This document shows, piece by piece, positions 30,892-40,892 of a stretch of 64,000 nt of DNA. The notes under the pieces were generated by a model that made no database searches, was not told the DNA's origin, and saw nothing but the letters and a program-made list of their open reading frames with translations. A program made the position numbers and the translations under genes. Position 1 is the stretch's first letter. The number at the start of each line of letters is the position of its first letter. The DNA comes from Providencia stuartii. Lineage in GTDB: Bacteria > Pseudomonadota > Gammaproteobacteria > Enterobacterales > Enterobacteriaceae. The stretch spans positions 1,922,001 through 1,986,000 of the forward strand of contig UGUC01000002.1 of assembly GCA_900455155.1 (NCBI GenBank), given 5' to 3'.

Positions 30892-31009
30892 AAGGTATTT
30901 CTTCTCCCGAGCATTGATATTGATACCTTAATTCACTCTTCACTAGCCATTACCACGGCAGCGATAAATTGAGTGACTTAAACACGATAAATTTAGATGA
31001 TAAGGCCAA

Positions 31010-32350
31010 TTATTCTTTAAAATCATTAGCCTCTAAATCATGACGTGCCAATAATTTATAAAATTCAGTACGATTTCTGCCTGCCATGCGAGCGGCTTGT
31101 GTCACATTCCCTTTTGTCATCTGTAATAGTTTACGTAGATAGTTAAGCTCAAATTGGTTACGTGCCTCAACAAACGTTGGAAGTGCCGTATTTTCACCTT
31201 GTAACGCTTGGCTAACCAGCGCTTCACTGATCACAGGTGTTGTAGTCAATGCGACGCATTGCTCAATGACATTAACCAATTGACGTACGTTGCCCGGCCA
31301 ACTGGCTGACATCAAACACTTCATAGCTTCTGTCGAAAAGCTACGAACAAACGGCTTATGCCTTGATGCCGATTCACGTAGTAAATGGTTAGCTAAAATA
31401 GGTATATCCTCCGCCCTCTCATTCAGGGCTGGGATGCGCAAATTCACCACATTCAGACGATAATAGAGGTCTTCACGAAACTCATTTTTTTCCATCGCCT
31501 TCGGTAAATTACGGTGTGTTGCAGAGATAATACGCACATCAATATCTAAATCACGATTACTGCCAAGAGGACGTACTTTGCGCTCTTGTAATACGCGTAA
31601 TAATTTAACTTGTAGCGGCATTGGCATATCGCCGATTTCATCAAGAAATAGCGTTCCACCATTTGCGGCAAAGAATAGCCCTTCTCGGCTACTCACAGCC
31701 CCTGTAAAGGCCCCTTTTGCATGGCCAAATAGCTCAGATTCAAGTAATTGTTCTGGTAATGCGCCGCAGTTAATCGCGATGAATGGTTTGCGTGCCCGTG
31801 GGCTTGCCTTATGGATTGCCTGTGCTAAGACCTCTTTACCTGTACCACTCTGCCCATTAATTAATACGCTCACATCCGATTGCGCGACCATATGGGCTTG
31901 TTCTAACAGTCGGATCATCAACGGGCTGCGGGTAACAATGCCTTCGCTCCACTCTTCATCACTGATTGGTGTTGAAGATAATGCCAATGCTTCATCAATG
32001 GCCTTGTAGAGCGCATCTTTATCAACAGGTTTGGTTAGGAAACTAAATACGCCGCGCTGTGTTGCTGCAACGGCGTCGGGAATTGAGCCATGGGCAGTGA
32101 GGATTATCACGGGTAAATTAGGGTGTTGCTTCTGGATCTCATCGAACAGAGCCATTCCATCCATTTCATCCATTCGCAAGTCACTAATCACCAACTCTAT
32201 TTTTTCTTTTTGAAGCAATTTTAGCGCTTCTGGCCCACTTTCCGCGGTGGTGACTTTAAAACCTTCACTGCTTAAGCGCATACCCAGTAATTTCAGCAGA
32301 CTAGGATCATCATCCACCAGCAGAAGATTTGCTGATTTACGGTTGGTCAT
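31010..32350 (-). CDS. glrR: Sigma54-dependent response regulator GlrR
   Basis: Activator of glmY transcription with sigma54 RNA polymerase. The receiver domain has the phospho-acceptor D57 (IELVISDLRMDEMDG). The AAA+ domain has Walker A GQSGTGKE, the GAFTGA loop that contacts sigma54 (GHAKGAFTGAVSSREG), and FLDEIGDMP. A Fis-type helix-turn-helix lies at the C-terminus (VTQAARMAGRNRTEFYKLL). The start is placed at ATG 32350 (MTNRKSANLLLVDDD), with GGAG about 10 bases upstream inside the end of qseG. Longer starts at 32359 and 32392 lack spacing or similarity. Its likely target sites are at 35178-35291. Confidence 0.96.
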   Translation of the reverse strand: MTNRKSANLLLVDDDPSLLKLLGMRLSSEGFKVTTAESGPEALKLLQKEKIELVISDLRMDEMDGMALFDEIQKQHPNLPVIILTAHGSIPDAVAATQRGVFSFLTKPVDKDALYKAIDEALALSSTPISDEEWSEGIVTRSPLMIRLLEQAHMVAQSDVSVLINGQSGTGKEVLAQAIHKASPRARKPFIAINCGALPEQLLESELFGHAKGAFTGAVSSREGLFFAANGGTLFLDEIGDMPMPLQVKLLRVLQERKVRPLGSNRDLDIDVRIISATHRNLPKAMEKNEFREDLYYRLNVVNLRIPALNERAEDIPILANHLLRESASRHKPFVRSFSTEAMKCLMSASWPGNVRQLVNVIEQCVALTTTPVISEALVSQALQGENTALPTFVEARNQFELNYLRKLLQMTKGNVTQAARMAGRNRTEFYKLLARHDLEANDFKE

Positions 32351-33188
32351 TGCGCTCATTCTCCGATGGGTTATTAGTTGAAGAGTTACCATCCTCAGCG
32401 ACTGGTTTTTCCGTTTTAGCCGCTTCTTTTGGTTGCTTTTTATCTACCGCTTCAACCTCTTTTTCCGTTTCATTGGTAATTTGTTTGCGAGAGGAGAGTT
32501 GTCTCTCAATGTCAGTTAAATTTTCTAATTTACGTGAGGTTGTATTCAGTTCAAATACCAGTCTGGCATTTTCTTCTTTCATACGGTCAAGTTTATTGTC
32601 TGTATCTTGCTGTAGCCGCTTAAAACGAGAATTGGCTTCAGCAAGATTAATTGTTTGTACCTGTTGTTCACGCCAAAGTTGTAATAACGGGCGAATTGCC
32701 GTGGGGAAATTAAGGCTAAAAGTGTTCATACTGTCGACCATTTTGCGTCGTTCAGCAATTGTGGGTTCAGCCGCGCCCATTAAGATACTGTGCTGAAATG
32801 CGTCCGACCAATTTTCAATCTGTATCTGTGATGCCTGCTTGCGTGCTGTAGCAGGGTCGAGACGATCGGCACAGTCCATCATCCTCAACCAAAAAAGTGC
32901 ATTTTCTCGCGCATTAGGCTGATAATTTTCCCAAACGCCCTCACATGCCGCATAGCGGTAATCGGTCACTTTAACTTCAGGGACAACAACTTGAGCTAAC
33001 GTATCTAAAGAAGATTGCCCATTTTGAGTCGTACACCCCGTTAAAATGAGTGACAACAATAACGCACCTATATGCACCGCTTTTTGCTTTTGGATGAATG
33101 TAGAGTTTTTTTTCGTTAACCCGATATATCGCTTTGGTAACACCGCAAAGCGTAATGCAACCAAAACATCTGTAGACCTATTTGCCAT
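32337..33188 (-). CDS. qseG: QseG-type outer-membrane lipoprotein
   Basis: The gene between glrK and glrR; QseG is reported to be needed for GlrK (QseE) signalling. A signal peptide with lipobox LTGC (about residues 49-52) follows a basic stretch, so the annotated start may be upstream of the true one. Conserved cysteines (YAACEGVWENYQ, MMDCADRLD) are visible, then a coiled-coil region and a Lys/Glu-rich low-complexity tail. It overlaps glrR by 14 bases and lies 2 bases after glrK, so the three are one operon. Confidence 0.88.
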   Translation of the reverse strand: MANRSTDVLVALRFAVLPKRYIGLTKKNSTFIQKQKAVHIGALLLSLILTGCTTQNGQSSLDTLAQVVVPEVKVTDYRYAACEGVWENYQPNARENALFWLRMMDCADRLDPATARKQASQIQIENWSDAFQHSILMGAAEPTIAERRKMVDSMNTFSLNFPTAIRPLLQLWREQQVQTINLAEANSRFKRLQQDTDNKLDRMKEENARLVFELNTTSRKLENLTDIERQLSSRKQITNETEKEVEAVDKKQPKEAAKTEKPVAEDGNSSTNNPSENERNDQP

Positions 33189-33190
33189 TA

Positions 33191-34630
33191 TTATTCATTC
33201 TCTGCAGTTAAAGGCAGTTCAATTCTAAAGCAGACATCTGCTAATTTATTGGGTACTAGTGAAAGTTCACCCCCCATTTGCTTAATGCAATCATGTGCAA
33301 TACTTAGCCCCAATCCGCTGCCTTTGACAGCTCCTTTTCTCACAAGCGACCCTTGGTAAAAAGGTTCAAAAATCATACTTTGTTCTGACTCAGGAATTGG
33401 TGTGCCAGTATTAGCAACTTCAATAACAAGCTTATTATCTATTCTGCGGCTTGTGATCCAAATATTACCTGATTCACTGCCATAGTGCACCGCATTGGAG
33501 TAGATATTATCAATAACCCGTCCTAGTAGCGTTGGTTCAGCAAGGCAATGGTCAATACGTAGACGAATATCCGTTTGAATATTTTTCGCTCTCGCAGGTA
33601 AATTATGAGCCATAACAATGTCTTCAATCAATTTTTGCAAATCAACATGTTGTGCTTCTGGCGGGCTATCTGCTAATTTACGATTATAATCAAGAAGCTG
33701 CTCAATAAGTTGCTGAAGATGCTTACTGCTGTTATCAAGAATTTCTACAACCTCTTTTTGTGACTCGGTAAGCGGCCCCGCCACTTCATCGGCCAGTAAT
33801 TCAGTGCCTTCACGCATACTTGCTAATGGTGTTTTCAGCTCATGGGAAATATGCCGCAAAAACTCATGGCGCTGCGATTCTAACCAAGCTAAGCGTTCAC
33901 TTAACCAGATAATCCGCTGCGCTAACGAGCGTAGCTCTCGAGGCCCTTTAAATAATTTTAAATTATTTGTCAGCGTTCTGCCTGTGCCTAATCGGTTGAT
34001 CATACGTTCGATGCCTTTCACTGGCCCGATAATCATTCGAGTAAACAAAGCAACTAAGAGCACACTCAATAAAAAGAGGATAAGGCTCTGCCAACCAAAA
34101 AGCTGTCCTTTATTGGCAATTGCTTTTTGTAATTGCTCCCCTCGACTAAATATTACGTCGCGGGTCTCTTGTATTAATGCATTATTCTGCTCTGAGAATT
34201 GGCTTAATGCTGCGGTGACTTCTTTAGGCGGTTCACTATTCTCACAAACTACCGTTTTTAATTCTTCCAACGCGCGAGTCAGTGCCGATGTATCTGCATT
34301 TTTAGGCAGTATCGTTTTTTGCCGCTCAAACATCTGCTGATAATCAGAAAACTGCTTGAGGTAGAGGGTATGTAATGAAGCATCTTTCAAAACACAGTAT
34401 TGGCGATAGCTTCTTTCCATTTCTAAAGCTAGCCCTCCCATCGCTTCACTTCGCCGGGTATCTAAAAGTGTTGTTTTATTGATTTGAGCAGCTTGATTAC
34501 TTAATTGCTCCAAGCTTTGGTAAGCCTGATAAGCCAGAACCAATAGTGGCAATAGCACTAACCAAAATGCCATGACAACCAATTGGCGCAAGGAGCGCGG
34601 AAATAGACGCCATTTACTCAATGCATTCAT
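33191..34630 (-). CDS. glrK: Sensor histidine kinase GlrK (QseE)
   Basis: Inner-membrane kinase that phosphorylates GlrR. It has an N-terminal membrane helix (LVVMAFWLVLLPLLVLAYQAY), a periplasmic sensor of about 150 residues, a second helix (LILFLLSVLLVALFTRMIIG), HAMP, the H-box HISHELKTPLASMREG, the N-box DNIYSNAVHYG, and the G-box GSGLGLSIAHDCIKQMGG. 479 residues. It lies downstream of glmY, as in E. coli. No terminator separates it from qseG and glrR. Confidence 0.96.
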   Translation of the reverse strand: MNALSKWRLFPRSLRQLVVMAFWLVLLPLLVLAYQAYQSLEQLSNQAAQINKTTLLDTRRSEAMGGLALEMERSYRQYCVLKDASLHTLYLKQFSDYQQMFERQKTILPKNADTSALTRALEELKTVVCENSEPPKEVTAALSQFSEQNNALIQETRDVIFSRGEQLQKAIANKGQLFGWQSLILFLLSVLLVALFTRMIIGPVKGIERMINRLGTGRTLTNNLKLFKGPRELRSLAQRIIWLSERLAWLESQRHEFLRHISHELKTPLASMREGTELLADEVAGPLTESQKEVVEILDNSSKHLQQLIEQLLDYNRKLADSPPEAQHVDLQKLIEDIVMAHNLPARAKNIQTDIRLRIDHCLAEPTLLGRVIDNIYSNAVHYGSESGNIWITSRRIDNKLVIEVANTGTPIPESEQSMIFEPFYQGSLVRKGAVKGSGLGLSIAHDCIKQMGGELSLVPNKLADVCFRIELPLTAENE

Positions 34631-34804
34631 CTCACACCTGTTAAACGAGGTTCCATGGTAACAGAACTGAATGAATTACGTGAACTTGATGATCACCACA
34701 GTTCGATTTTCCCTCTTATTTCATAAGAGTCACGCTAGTTACAGCAAGCAATGTGCCAATCTCATTGAGAATAAACAAGAAAAATTATGGGGGGATAAAT
34801 ACAG

Positions 34805-35044
34805 GAAGGCGGAATAAAGAGTTCAACTTTATTCCGCCAGCGATTTACTGATGTGATATATGATTATCTCTTTATAATCATATAGGTGGTGCCTCACTCC
34901 ACGTGTCGCCCTGTGTTTGATAAGGCTCGAAAGCGAATATCTGTGCTGTTGGACGGTAGGCACCTTACTTTGGCATCATTCTTGCTTTATGTGGTATGTT
35001 CCCACCCTAATGTGGACCGACATAATAATGTTGAATGAGCAACT
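34805..35044 (-). ncRNA. glmY: Small RNA GlmY
   Basis: GlmY sequesters RapZ and so protects GlmZ, raising GlmS (glucosamine-6-phosphate synthase). Evidence: position between purL and glrK, same strand as glrK. The 5' end AGTTGCTCATTCAAC resembles E. coli GlmY (I recall AGTGGCTCATTCACC). The first stem-loop region (ATGTCGGTCC ... ACATAAAGC) is also similar. The promoter architecture upstream is the expected one. The 3' end is uncertain: an AT-rich hairpin at 34857-34884 would give about 190 nt, while a strong GC-containing hairpin at 34809-34839 (GGCGGAATAAAG/CTTTATTCCGCC) would give about 240 nt. E. coli GlmY is about 184 nt before processing. Confidence 0.85.
34809..34839 (-). terminator. 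Hairpin, probable glmY terminator
   Basis: GGCGGAATAAAG pairs perfectly with CTTTATTCCGCC over 12 bases around a 7-base loop. Downstream on the minus strand is TTCCTGTATTTA, only moderately T-rich. Confidence 0.5.
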
Positions 35045-35051
35045 GAATATT

Positions 35052-35080
35052 ATTATGCACACATCGTGCCAACTTTTCAA
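35052..35080 (-). promoter_or_regulatory. Overlapping sigma70 and sigma54 promoters of glmY
   Basis: Sigma54: TTGGCAC (35066-35072) and TGTGCAT, with exactly 10 bases between the GG and GC dinucleotides. Sigma70: TTGAAA (35075-35080), 17-base spacer, CATAAT (35052-35057). Both predict a start at about 35044-35045. The same overlap is documented for glmY in Enterobacteriaceae. Confidence 0.88.
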
Positions 35081-35177
35081 TGTATTTATTAACTGATTGA
35101 AAGATAAGTATTTTTATTTTTTTAGTTTCTTATTTCTTCTTTTTCACCTCTAAAATTTTTCTTTCTTTCCTCTATAC

Positions 35178-35195
35178 TGTCTCCTTTTAAAGACA
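35178..35195. promoter_or_regulatory. GlrR-type enhancer site 1
   Basis: TGTCTCCTTTTAAAGACA fits TGTC-N10-GACA, the GlrR consensus. Centred about 142 bases upstream of the glmY start. Confidence 0.8.
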
Positions 35196-35240
35196 CCCAC
35201 CACAGCATAGAAAATTATTTTTATTTTTCAACAAATTAAA

Positions 35241-35258
35241 TGTCTCCATTTGGAGACA
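35241..35258. promoter_or_regulatory. GlrR-type enhancer site 2
   Basis: TGTCTCCATTTGGAGACA, a perfect TGTC-N10-GACA palindrome with 7-base arms. It is 63 bases from site 1, about six helical turns, so both lie on the same DNA face. Confidence 0.82.
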
Positions 35259-35273
35259 CCCAAATAAGGGGTT

Positions 35274-35291
35274 TGTCGCCAATTTTATACA
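35274..35291. promoter_or_regulatory. Possible degenerate GlrR-type site 3
   Basis: TGTCGCCAATTTTATACA has TGTC-N10-TACA, one base off the consensus. E. coli glmY has three GlrR sites, so a weak third site would fit. Confidence 0.5.
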
Positions 35292-35533
35292 CCTCGAAAA
35301 AAAACCTCATCACCTGAATAAAAAAACCTCAGAATAATTAATAAAATTGATATTTATTGCGAGACCAACAGAAATTCAAATTAAAGCGAAAATAATAAAC
35401 ACTATGGCACCCCTAATTTTTATTGATAAAAATTAAGAGTACTTTCCAAGAAATAATTTTACTAATCTATACTTCACGACAATACTTAATTTTTACTTAT
35501 TGATTTGATAATAAAGATTCGATGAGGAAATTT

Positions 35534-36565
35534 ATGAATATGCAATCAAGTAACACAATAGAGCAGAACGATATGCAAGCCGCGTTGTATGTGCTTGAGC
35601 AAACTATTGGTTTTGTATTTCAAGCAGCACTACGCGCCGCGGTGCAGTTAAATATTGCGGATCATTTAATGCAGGAAGCAAAGACCGTTGAGCAACTGGC
35701 TGCTGAAATAAAGGCAGATGCGAGAGTCGTGAAAAAAATTCTTCGAGTACTCGCAACCCGTAAAATTTTTACTTGTTTAGATGGCACTCATTACGCATTA
35801 ACGCCAGAAGCGACCTTTTTATGCACTGATCACCCCTACTCATTGCGCCCTGCTATTCTCTGGTTGACTGATAAAACCTTTTGGCTAACGAGCGCAGAGT
35901 TCACACAATCCGCTTATGGTAAGCGCGTATTTGAAGATTTATTCGGAAGTACATTCTTTGATTACTGGGAAAAGAATGCTGACCAACCAGAAGGCTTTGA
36001 TGAAGGGCAAGCTTCTTTATCAAAAATTGAAAACGAATTTATCCTAAAAAATTATACTTTCCCAGAAAATATCATTGTTGCCGATATTGCTGGCGGCTTA
36101 GGCAACCTGCTACTTGAAGTATTGGCACGTAATCCGTCATTAAAGGGTATCCTATTTGATAGGAAACATGTGCTAGAAAAAAATATTCTACATCGGCTCA
36201 AAGATGATACCCGTTGGACATTACAACCCGGCTCTTTTTTTGAACAGTGTCCAGAAGCTGATATCTACCTATTGAAATACATAACTCATGATTGGAGTGA
36301 TGATAAGCTTATTGAGATATTTAAAACCATCCGTCGCGCCATGAAACCAACCTCAAAATTACTGGTCATGGACGCGATTATCCCCGAAGATAATCGCCCC
36401 CATTTTGGAAAGGAATTAGAGCTTATATGCTTTAGTGTTATTCACGATAGTAACGAGCATACAGAAGCTGAATTTAACGCATTGTTCTCGCAAGCAGGTC
36501 TAAAAATCAACCGAATTATTCCAACAGAAAGCCATATTGCTATCATTGAAACCGTTCCTGTCTAA
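35534..36565 (+). CDS. SAM-dependent O-methyltransferase (acetylserotonin/hydroxyindole OMT-like family)
   Basis: 343 residues. The N-terminal winged-helix dimerisation domain is about residues 12-100 (FQAALRAAVQLNIADHL, LAAEIKADARVVKKILRVL). A Rossmann methyltransferase domain follows, with motif I VADIAGGLGN (182-191) and the catalytic-base motif THDWSDDKL (His252). This fits the Methyltransf_2 family that methylates phenolic or similar small molecules; the substrate is unknown. The start is ATG 35534 (MNMQSSNTIE), because GAGGA precedes it; ATG 35522 has no site. It stands alone between glmY and purL, where E. coli has nothing, in AT-rich DNA, and is probably acquired. No biosynthetic partner is adjacent. 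Confidence 0.85.
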   Translation: MNMQSSNTIEQNDMQAALYVLEQTIGFVFQAALRAAVQLNIADHLMQEAKTVEQLAAEIKADARVVKKILRVLATRKIFTCLDGTHYALTPEATFLCTDHPYSLRPAILWLTDKTFWLTSAEFTQSAYGKRVFEDLFGSTFFDYWEKNADQPEGFDEGQASLSKIENEFILKNYTFPENIIVADIAGGLGNLLLEVLARNPSLKGILFDRKHVLEKNILHRLKDDTRWTLQPGSFFEQCPEADIYLLKYITHDWSDDKLIEIFKTIRRAMKPTSKLLVMDAIIPEDNRPHFGKELELICFSVIHDSNEHTEAEFNALFSQAGLKINRIIPTESHIAIIETVPV

Positions 36566-36582
36566 TCGGCAACGACGAAAAA

Positions 36583-36605
36583 ATAGCCCCGTATTACGGG
36601 GCTAT
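36583..36605 (-). terminator. Bidirectional terminator between purL and the methyltransferase gene
   Basis: ATAGCCCCGT/ACGGGGCTAT perfect stem with a 3-base loop. On the minus strand a run of six T follows, serving purL. It also lies 17 bases past the methyltransferase stop on the plus strand. Confidence 0.85.
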
Positions 36606-36619
36606 CAGATTCAGGCTAC

Positions 36620-39600
36620 TTAGCCTAATTGCTTACGCGCATTACGGAAAATACGCATCCATGGGCCATCTTCCCCCCAATTTTCTGGGTGCCAAGAGTG
36701 ACTTACAGTACGGAATACACGCTCAGGATGCGGCATCATAATTGTTGCGCGGCCATCCATTGATGTCACCGAAGTAATACCATTCACTGAGCCATTAGGG
36801 TTAGCAGGGTATTGCTCTGTGACCTGCCCATAGTTATTCACAAAGCGCAGTGCTACTAATGAATGATTTTCCAATTGCTGAATATGGGCAGGATTACGCG
36901 CCTCAACCAAACCTTCACCATGAGATACCGCAATCGGCATGCGTGAACCGACCATATCTTGAAGCAATAAGGAAGGGCTCTTAGCTACCTCGACCAAACT
37001 AAAGCGCGCTTCAAATCGTTCTGAGCGATTGCGTACAAAACGAGGCCACAGTTCTGCTCCTGGGATCAACTCATATAAATTGGACATCATTTGACAACCA
37101 TTACACACGCCAAGGGATAATGTATCTTGACGAGCAAAGAAAGCAGCAAATTCATCACGTACTTGGTTATTAAACAGGATTGATTTTGCCCAACCTTCCC
37201 CAGCACCTAATACGTCACCGTATGAGAAGCCACCACATGCAACTAAGGTTTGGAAGCCTGCCAATGATAGATGCCCCGCGAGCAGATCACTCATATGGAC
37301 ATCAACCGCATCAAAACCAGCACGGTCAAAAGCAGCTGCCATTTCCACATGAGAGTTAACACCTTGTTCGCGCAACACCGCAACTTTAGGGCGTACACCA
37401 GACAGGATATAAGGTGCTGCGATATCCTCTGCAATATCGAAAGTAAGCTGAGTATTTAGACCAGGGTCTTGGCTATCCAACTTCGCTTTATGCTCTTCAT
37501 CTGCACACGCCTCATTATCACGTAAGCGTTGCATCTGCCATGTTGTCTCAGCCCACCACTCACGTAATGTACTGCGAGATTCCTGATAAACAACAGTATC
37601 ACGACTATTAATCACTAATGCATCTTCTTGGGTGACCGTACCTAGATAATGTAAACATTCACCTAAACCCGCTTCAGCAAAGCAATTTTCAACATATTGC
37701 TTATCTTGCTGTTTAATTTGGATAACGGCGCCCAACTCTTCATTAAACAGCGCGGCGAGAATATCTTCATCAAATTCGCTAATATCAACATTAATACCGC
37801 AATGGCCTGCAAATGCCATCTCAGCTAATGTCACGAACAGACCACCATCAGAGCGGTCATGGTATGCTAGCAGTTTTTGCTCTGACAATAAGCGTTGGAT
37901 AGCGGCAAAGAAACCAGATAGTAATTTAGGGTCGCGCACATCCGGTGCTTTATTACCTAACTGACGGTAAACTTGCGCAAGAGCCGAGCCGCCTAAAGCA
38001 TTATGCCCTTGACCAAGATCGATTAACATTAAGGCAGAGTCAACGTCCGTTTTTAATTCAGGTGTCACCGTCAAACGCACATCTTCAACACGACCGAATG
38101 CGCTAATAATCAGTGATAGTGGTGATGTCATTTCACGCTCTTCACCATTATCTTGCCAACGTGTTTTCATTGACATCGAATCTTTACCAACAGGGATAGT
38201 CAACCCTAAAGCAGGACACAGTTCTTCGCCTACCGCTTTCACAGCTTCATACAGACCTGCATCTTCCCCGGGATGCCCCGCCGCCGCCATCCAGTTAGCT
38301 GAAAGTTTTACTCGTTTTAGATCTTGCACATATGCGCTAGCAATATTAGTTAATGCTTCCCCTACCGCCATACGGGCAGAAGCGGCGAAGTCTAACAATG
38401 CAACAGGGGTTCTTTCACCAATTGACATAGCCTCGCCATAGTAGCTATCAAGACTCGCTGTTGTGACCGCGCAGTCCGCGACAGGGATCTGCCAAGGCCC
38501 AACCATCTGATCACGCGCAACCATACCAGTCACTGTACGGTCACCAATAGTAATTAAAAATGTTTTTTCCGCGACGGCTGGAAGATGCAACACGCGTTTT
38601 ACTGCTTCATTTAAATGGATAGACGTTCTATCTAACGCCCCTGGTTGTGCCTTTAATGTATTCACATCACGCAACATTTTAGGGGTTTTACCTAACAGCA
38701 CATCAAGAGGCATATCAATAGGTTGATTATTAAAATGCGCATCTTTTAAAACTAATTCACGCTGTTCGGTTGCTTCACCAATTACTGCAAAAGGAGCACG
38801 CTCACGCTCACAAATTGCCGTAAATAGAGCCATTTGTTCTGGAGCAACGGCTAAGACGTAACGCTCTTGAGACTCATTACACCATACTTCTAATGGGCTC
38901 ATTCCAGGCTCATCATTCAGAATTTTGCGCAGTTCAAAGCAACCACCACGGCCCCCCATCACTCACTAATTCAGGCATGGCATTCGATAAGCCACCCGCT
39001 CCCACATCATGGATAAATAAAATGGGGTTGTTCTCACCCAACTGCCAACAATTATCAATAACCTCTTGGCAACGTCGCTCCATTTCTGGGTTATCACGCT
39101 GCACTGATGCAAAATCCAGATCAGCATCTGATTGACCAGAAGCCATAGAAGATGCGGCACCACCACCAAGACCGATATTCATTGATGGCCCACCAAGGAC
39201 GATGAGTTTTGCTCCAACAGGGATCTCACCTTTTTGCACGTGATCCGCCCTGATATTGCCAATCCCTCCAGCTAACATAATAGGTTTATGATAGCCGCGT
39301 AGCTCTTCACCGTTATGACTGTTAACCTTTTCTTCATAGGTACGGAAGTAACCTAATAGTGCTGGGCGACCAAATTCGTTATTAAACGCCGCGCCACCTA
39401 ATGGCCCTTCTAGCATAATATCGAGAGCGGTAACGATACGTTCCGGTTTGCCGAAATCTTCTTCCCATGGCTGCTCAAACCCAGGGATACGTAAATTCGA
39501 TACTGAGAAACCAACTAAACCTGCTTTCGGTTTGGCACCGCGCCCTGTCGCCCCTTCATCACGAATTTCACCGCCCGAGCCCGTTGCTGCCCCCGGCCAT

Positions 39601-40508
39601 GGAGAGATCGCTGTAGGGTGGTTATGTGTTTCAACTTTCATCAAAATATGAGCATCTTCTTGATGATAACGATAAGTACGGCTATCTGATTCTGGGAAGA
39701 AACGCCCCACGGAAGATCCTTCCATCACTGCCGCATTATCTTTATAAGCAGATAACACATAGTCTGGCGTCGTTTCAAAGGTGTTTTTAATCATTTTAAA
39801 CAGCGATTTAGGCTGCTTTTCACCATCAATGACCCAATCTGCATTAAAAATTTTATGGCGGCAGTGTTCTGAGTTTGCCTGTGCAAACATATACAGTTCA
39901 ACATCCGTTGGGTTGCGTTTTAACTCAGTGAATGCATTTAGAAGGTAATCAATTTCATCATCAGCAAGTGCTAACCCCATTTCTACGTTAGCTTTTTCGA
40001 GGGCAGTTCGGCCATGACGACTGATATCAATAACTTTCATTGGTGCGGGTTGATGATGAACAAACAGTGCCTCAGCTTGCTCAAAAGAGCCAAAAACACT
40101 CTCCATCATGCGGTCATGTAGTAGCGCTGCAACGTCTAGCCACTGTGCTTGTGATAATGAATCGGCTTGCACATAGTAAGCAATACCACGTTCAATTCTT
40201 TCGACCTGAGATAAACCACAATTGTGAGCAATATCTGTCGCTTTAGATGACCAAGGAGAAATTGTTCCTGGGCGTGGTGTCACTAATATGAGTTTACCAA
40301 AAGGCTCGTGCTCCGCGAGAGAAGGACCGTATTTCAGCAAACTACGCAGTTTGCCTTGCTCGCTTTCACTTAAAGGCGCTGATAGTTCAGCAAAGTGCAT
40401 ATATTCAGCATAAATATCCGTAACAGGAAGCTGTTTTTCAGCAAACAACGCCAACAGGCGAGCAATACGAAATGCTGATAGAGCAGGTGAACCACGCAAA
40501 ATTTCCAT
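36620..40508 (-). CDS. purL: Phosphoribosylformylglycinamidine synthase, one extra base in a six-C run
   Basis: Fourth step of purine synthesis (FGAR to FGAM, with glutamine). Synthetase domains come first ([32 protein letters not shown]). The glutaminase domain is C-terminal, with nucleophile cysteine in [13 protein letters not shown] and the catalytic histidine in [10 protein letters not shown]. The frame breaks at C6 (38951-38956); with five, [18 protein letters not shown] is continuous. From the ATG at 40508 ([13 protein letters not shown]) the restored protein is 1295 residues, equal to E. coli. An upstream in-frame ATG at 40526 is possible. A PurR box lies 85 bases upstream. Confidence 0.97.
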
Positions 40509-40526
40509 AGTCTTAAATTCTCTCAT

Positions 40527-40892
40527 TTAAACGCCAGCCCTGATCATAAAAGCAGGGGAACCGGAACACATTATAGAGCAATGCGAATCAATACGAAACC
40601 GTTTGCGTGACTAAAAATAAAGCAAACCGTTAAAAATTATTAGGAACGAAATAGCACAATATTGGTTGCACGGATCATAATTGTTGAGCAAAATGTCCAA
40701 ACACTGGAAATATAACCATTACTTATAACAATTTTTATTACAACACCGGCATACAAACACCCACAATTTTCTGGGCGATTGAGAGATAGCAACATTCATC
40801 TATTGACTCGCTTGGATAGCAGCTTCGATTGCTAAACAGTGCAAAGCAATCTGGACTTGAAGTATAAAGGGTATACATACGAGATATTTTTT
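40527..40892. other. Intergenic region between purL and mltF (divergent)
   Basis: Holds the purL promoter region with its PurR box (40593-40608) on one side and the mltF leader on the other. No other gene or RNA is seen. Confidence 0.6.
40593..40608 (-). promoter_or_regulatory. PurR box upstream of purL
   Basis: On the minus strand ACGCAAACGGTTTCGT, a 16-base PurR site; to my recollection it is identical to the E. coli purL operator. Confidence 0.88.

Noticed and set aside
35178-35262. Twin 22-base palindromic repeats, first taken for operators of a novel regulator of the methyltransferase gene
   Set aside because: Both fit TGTC-N10-GACA, the GlrR consensus, and lie at the expected distance upstream of the glmY sigma54 promoter, so they are assigned to GlrR.
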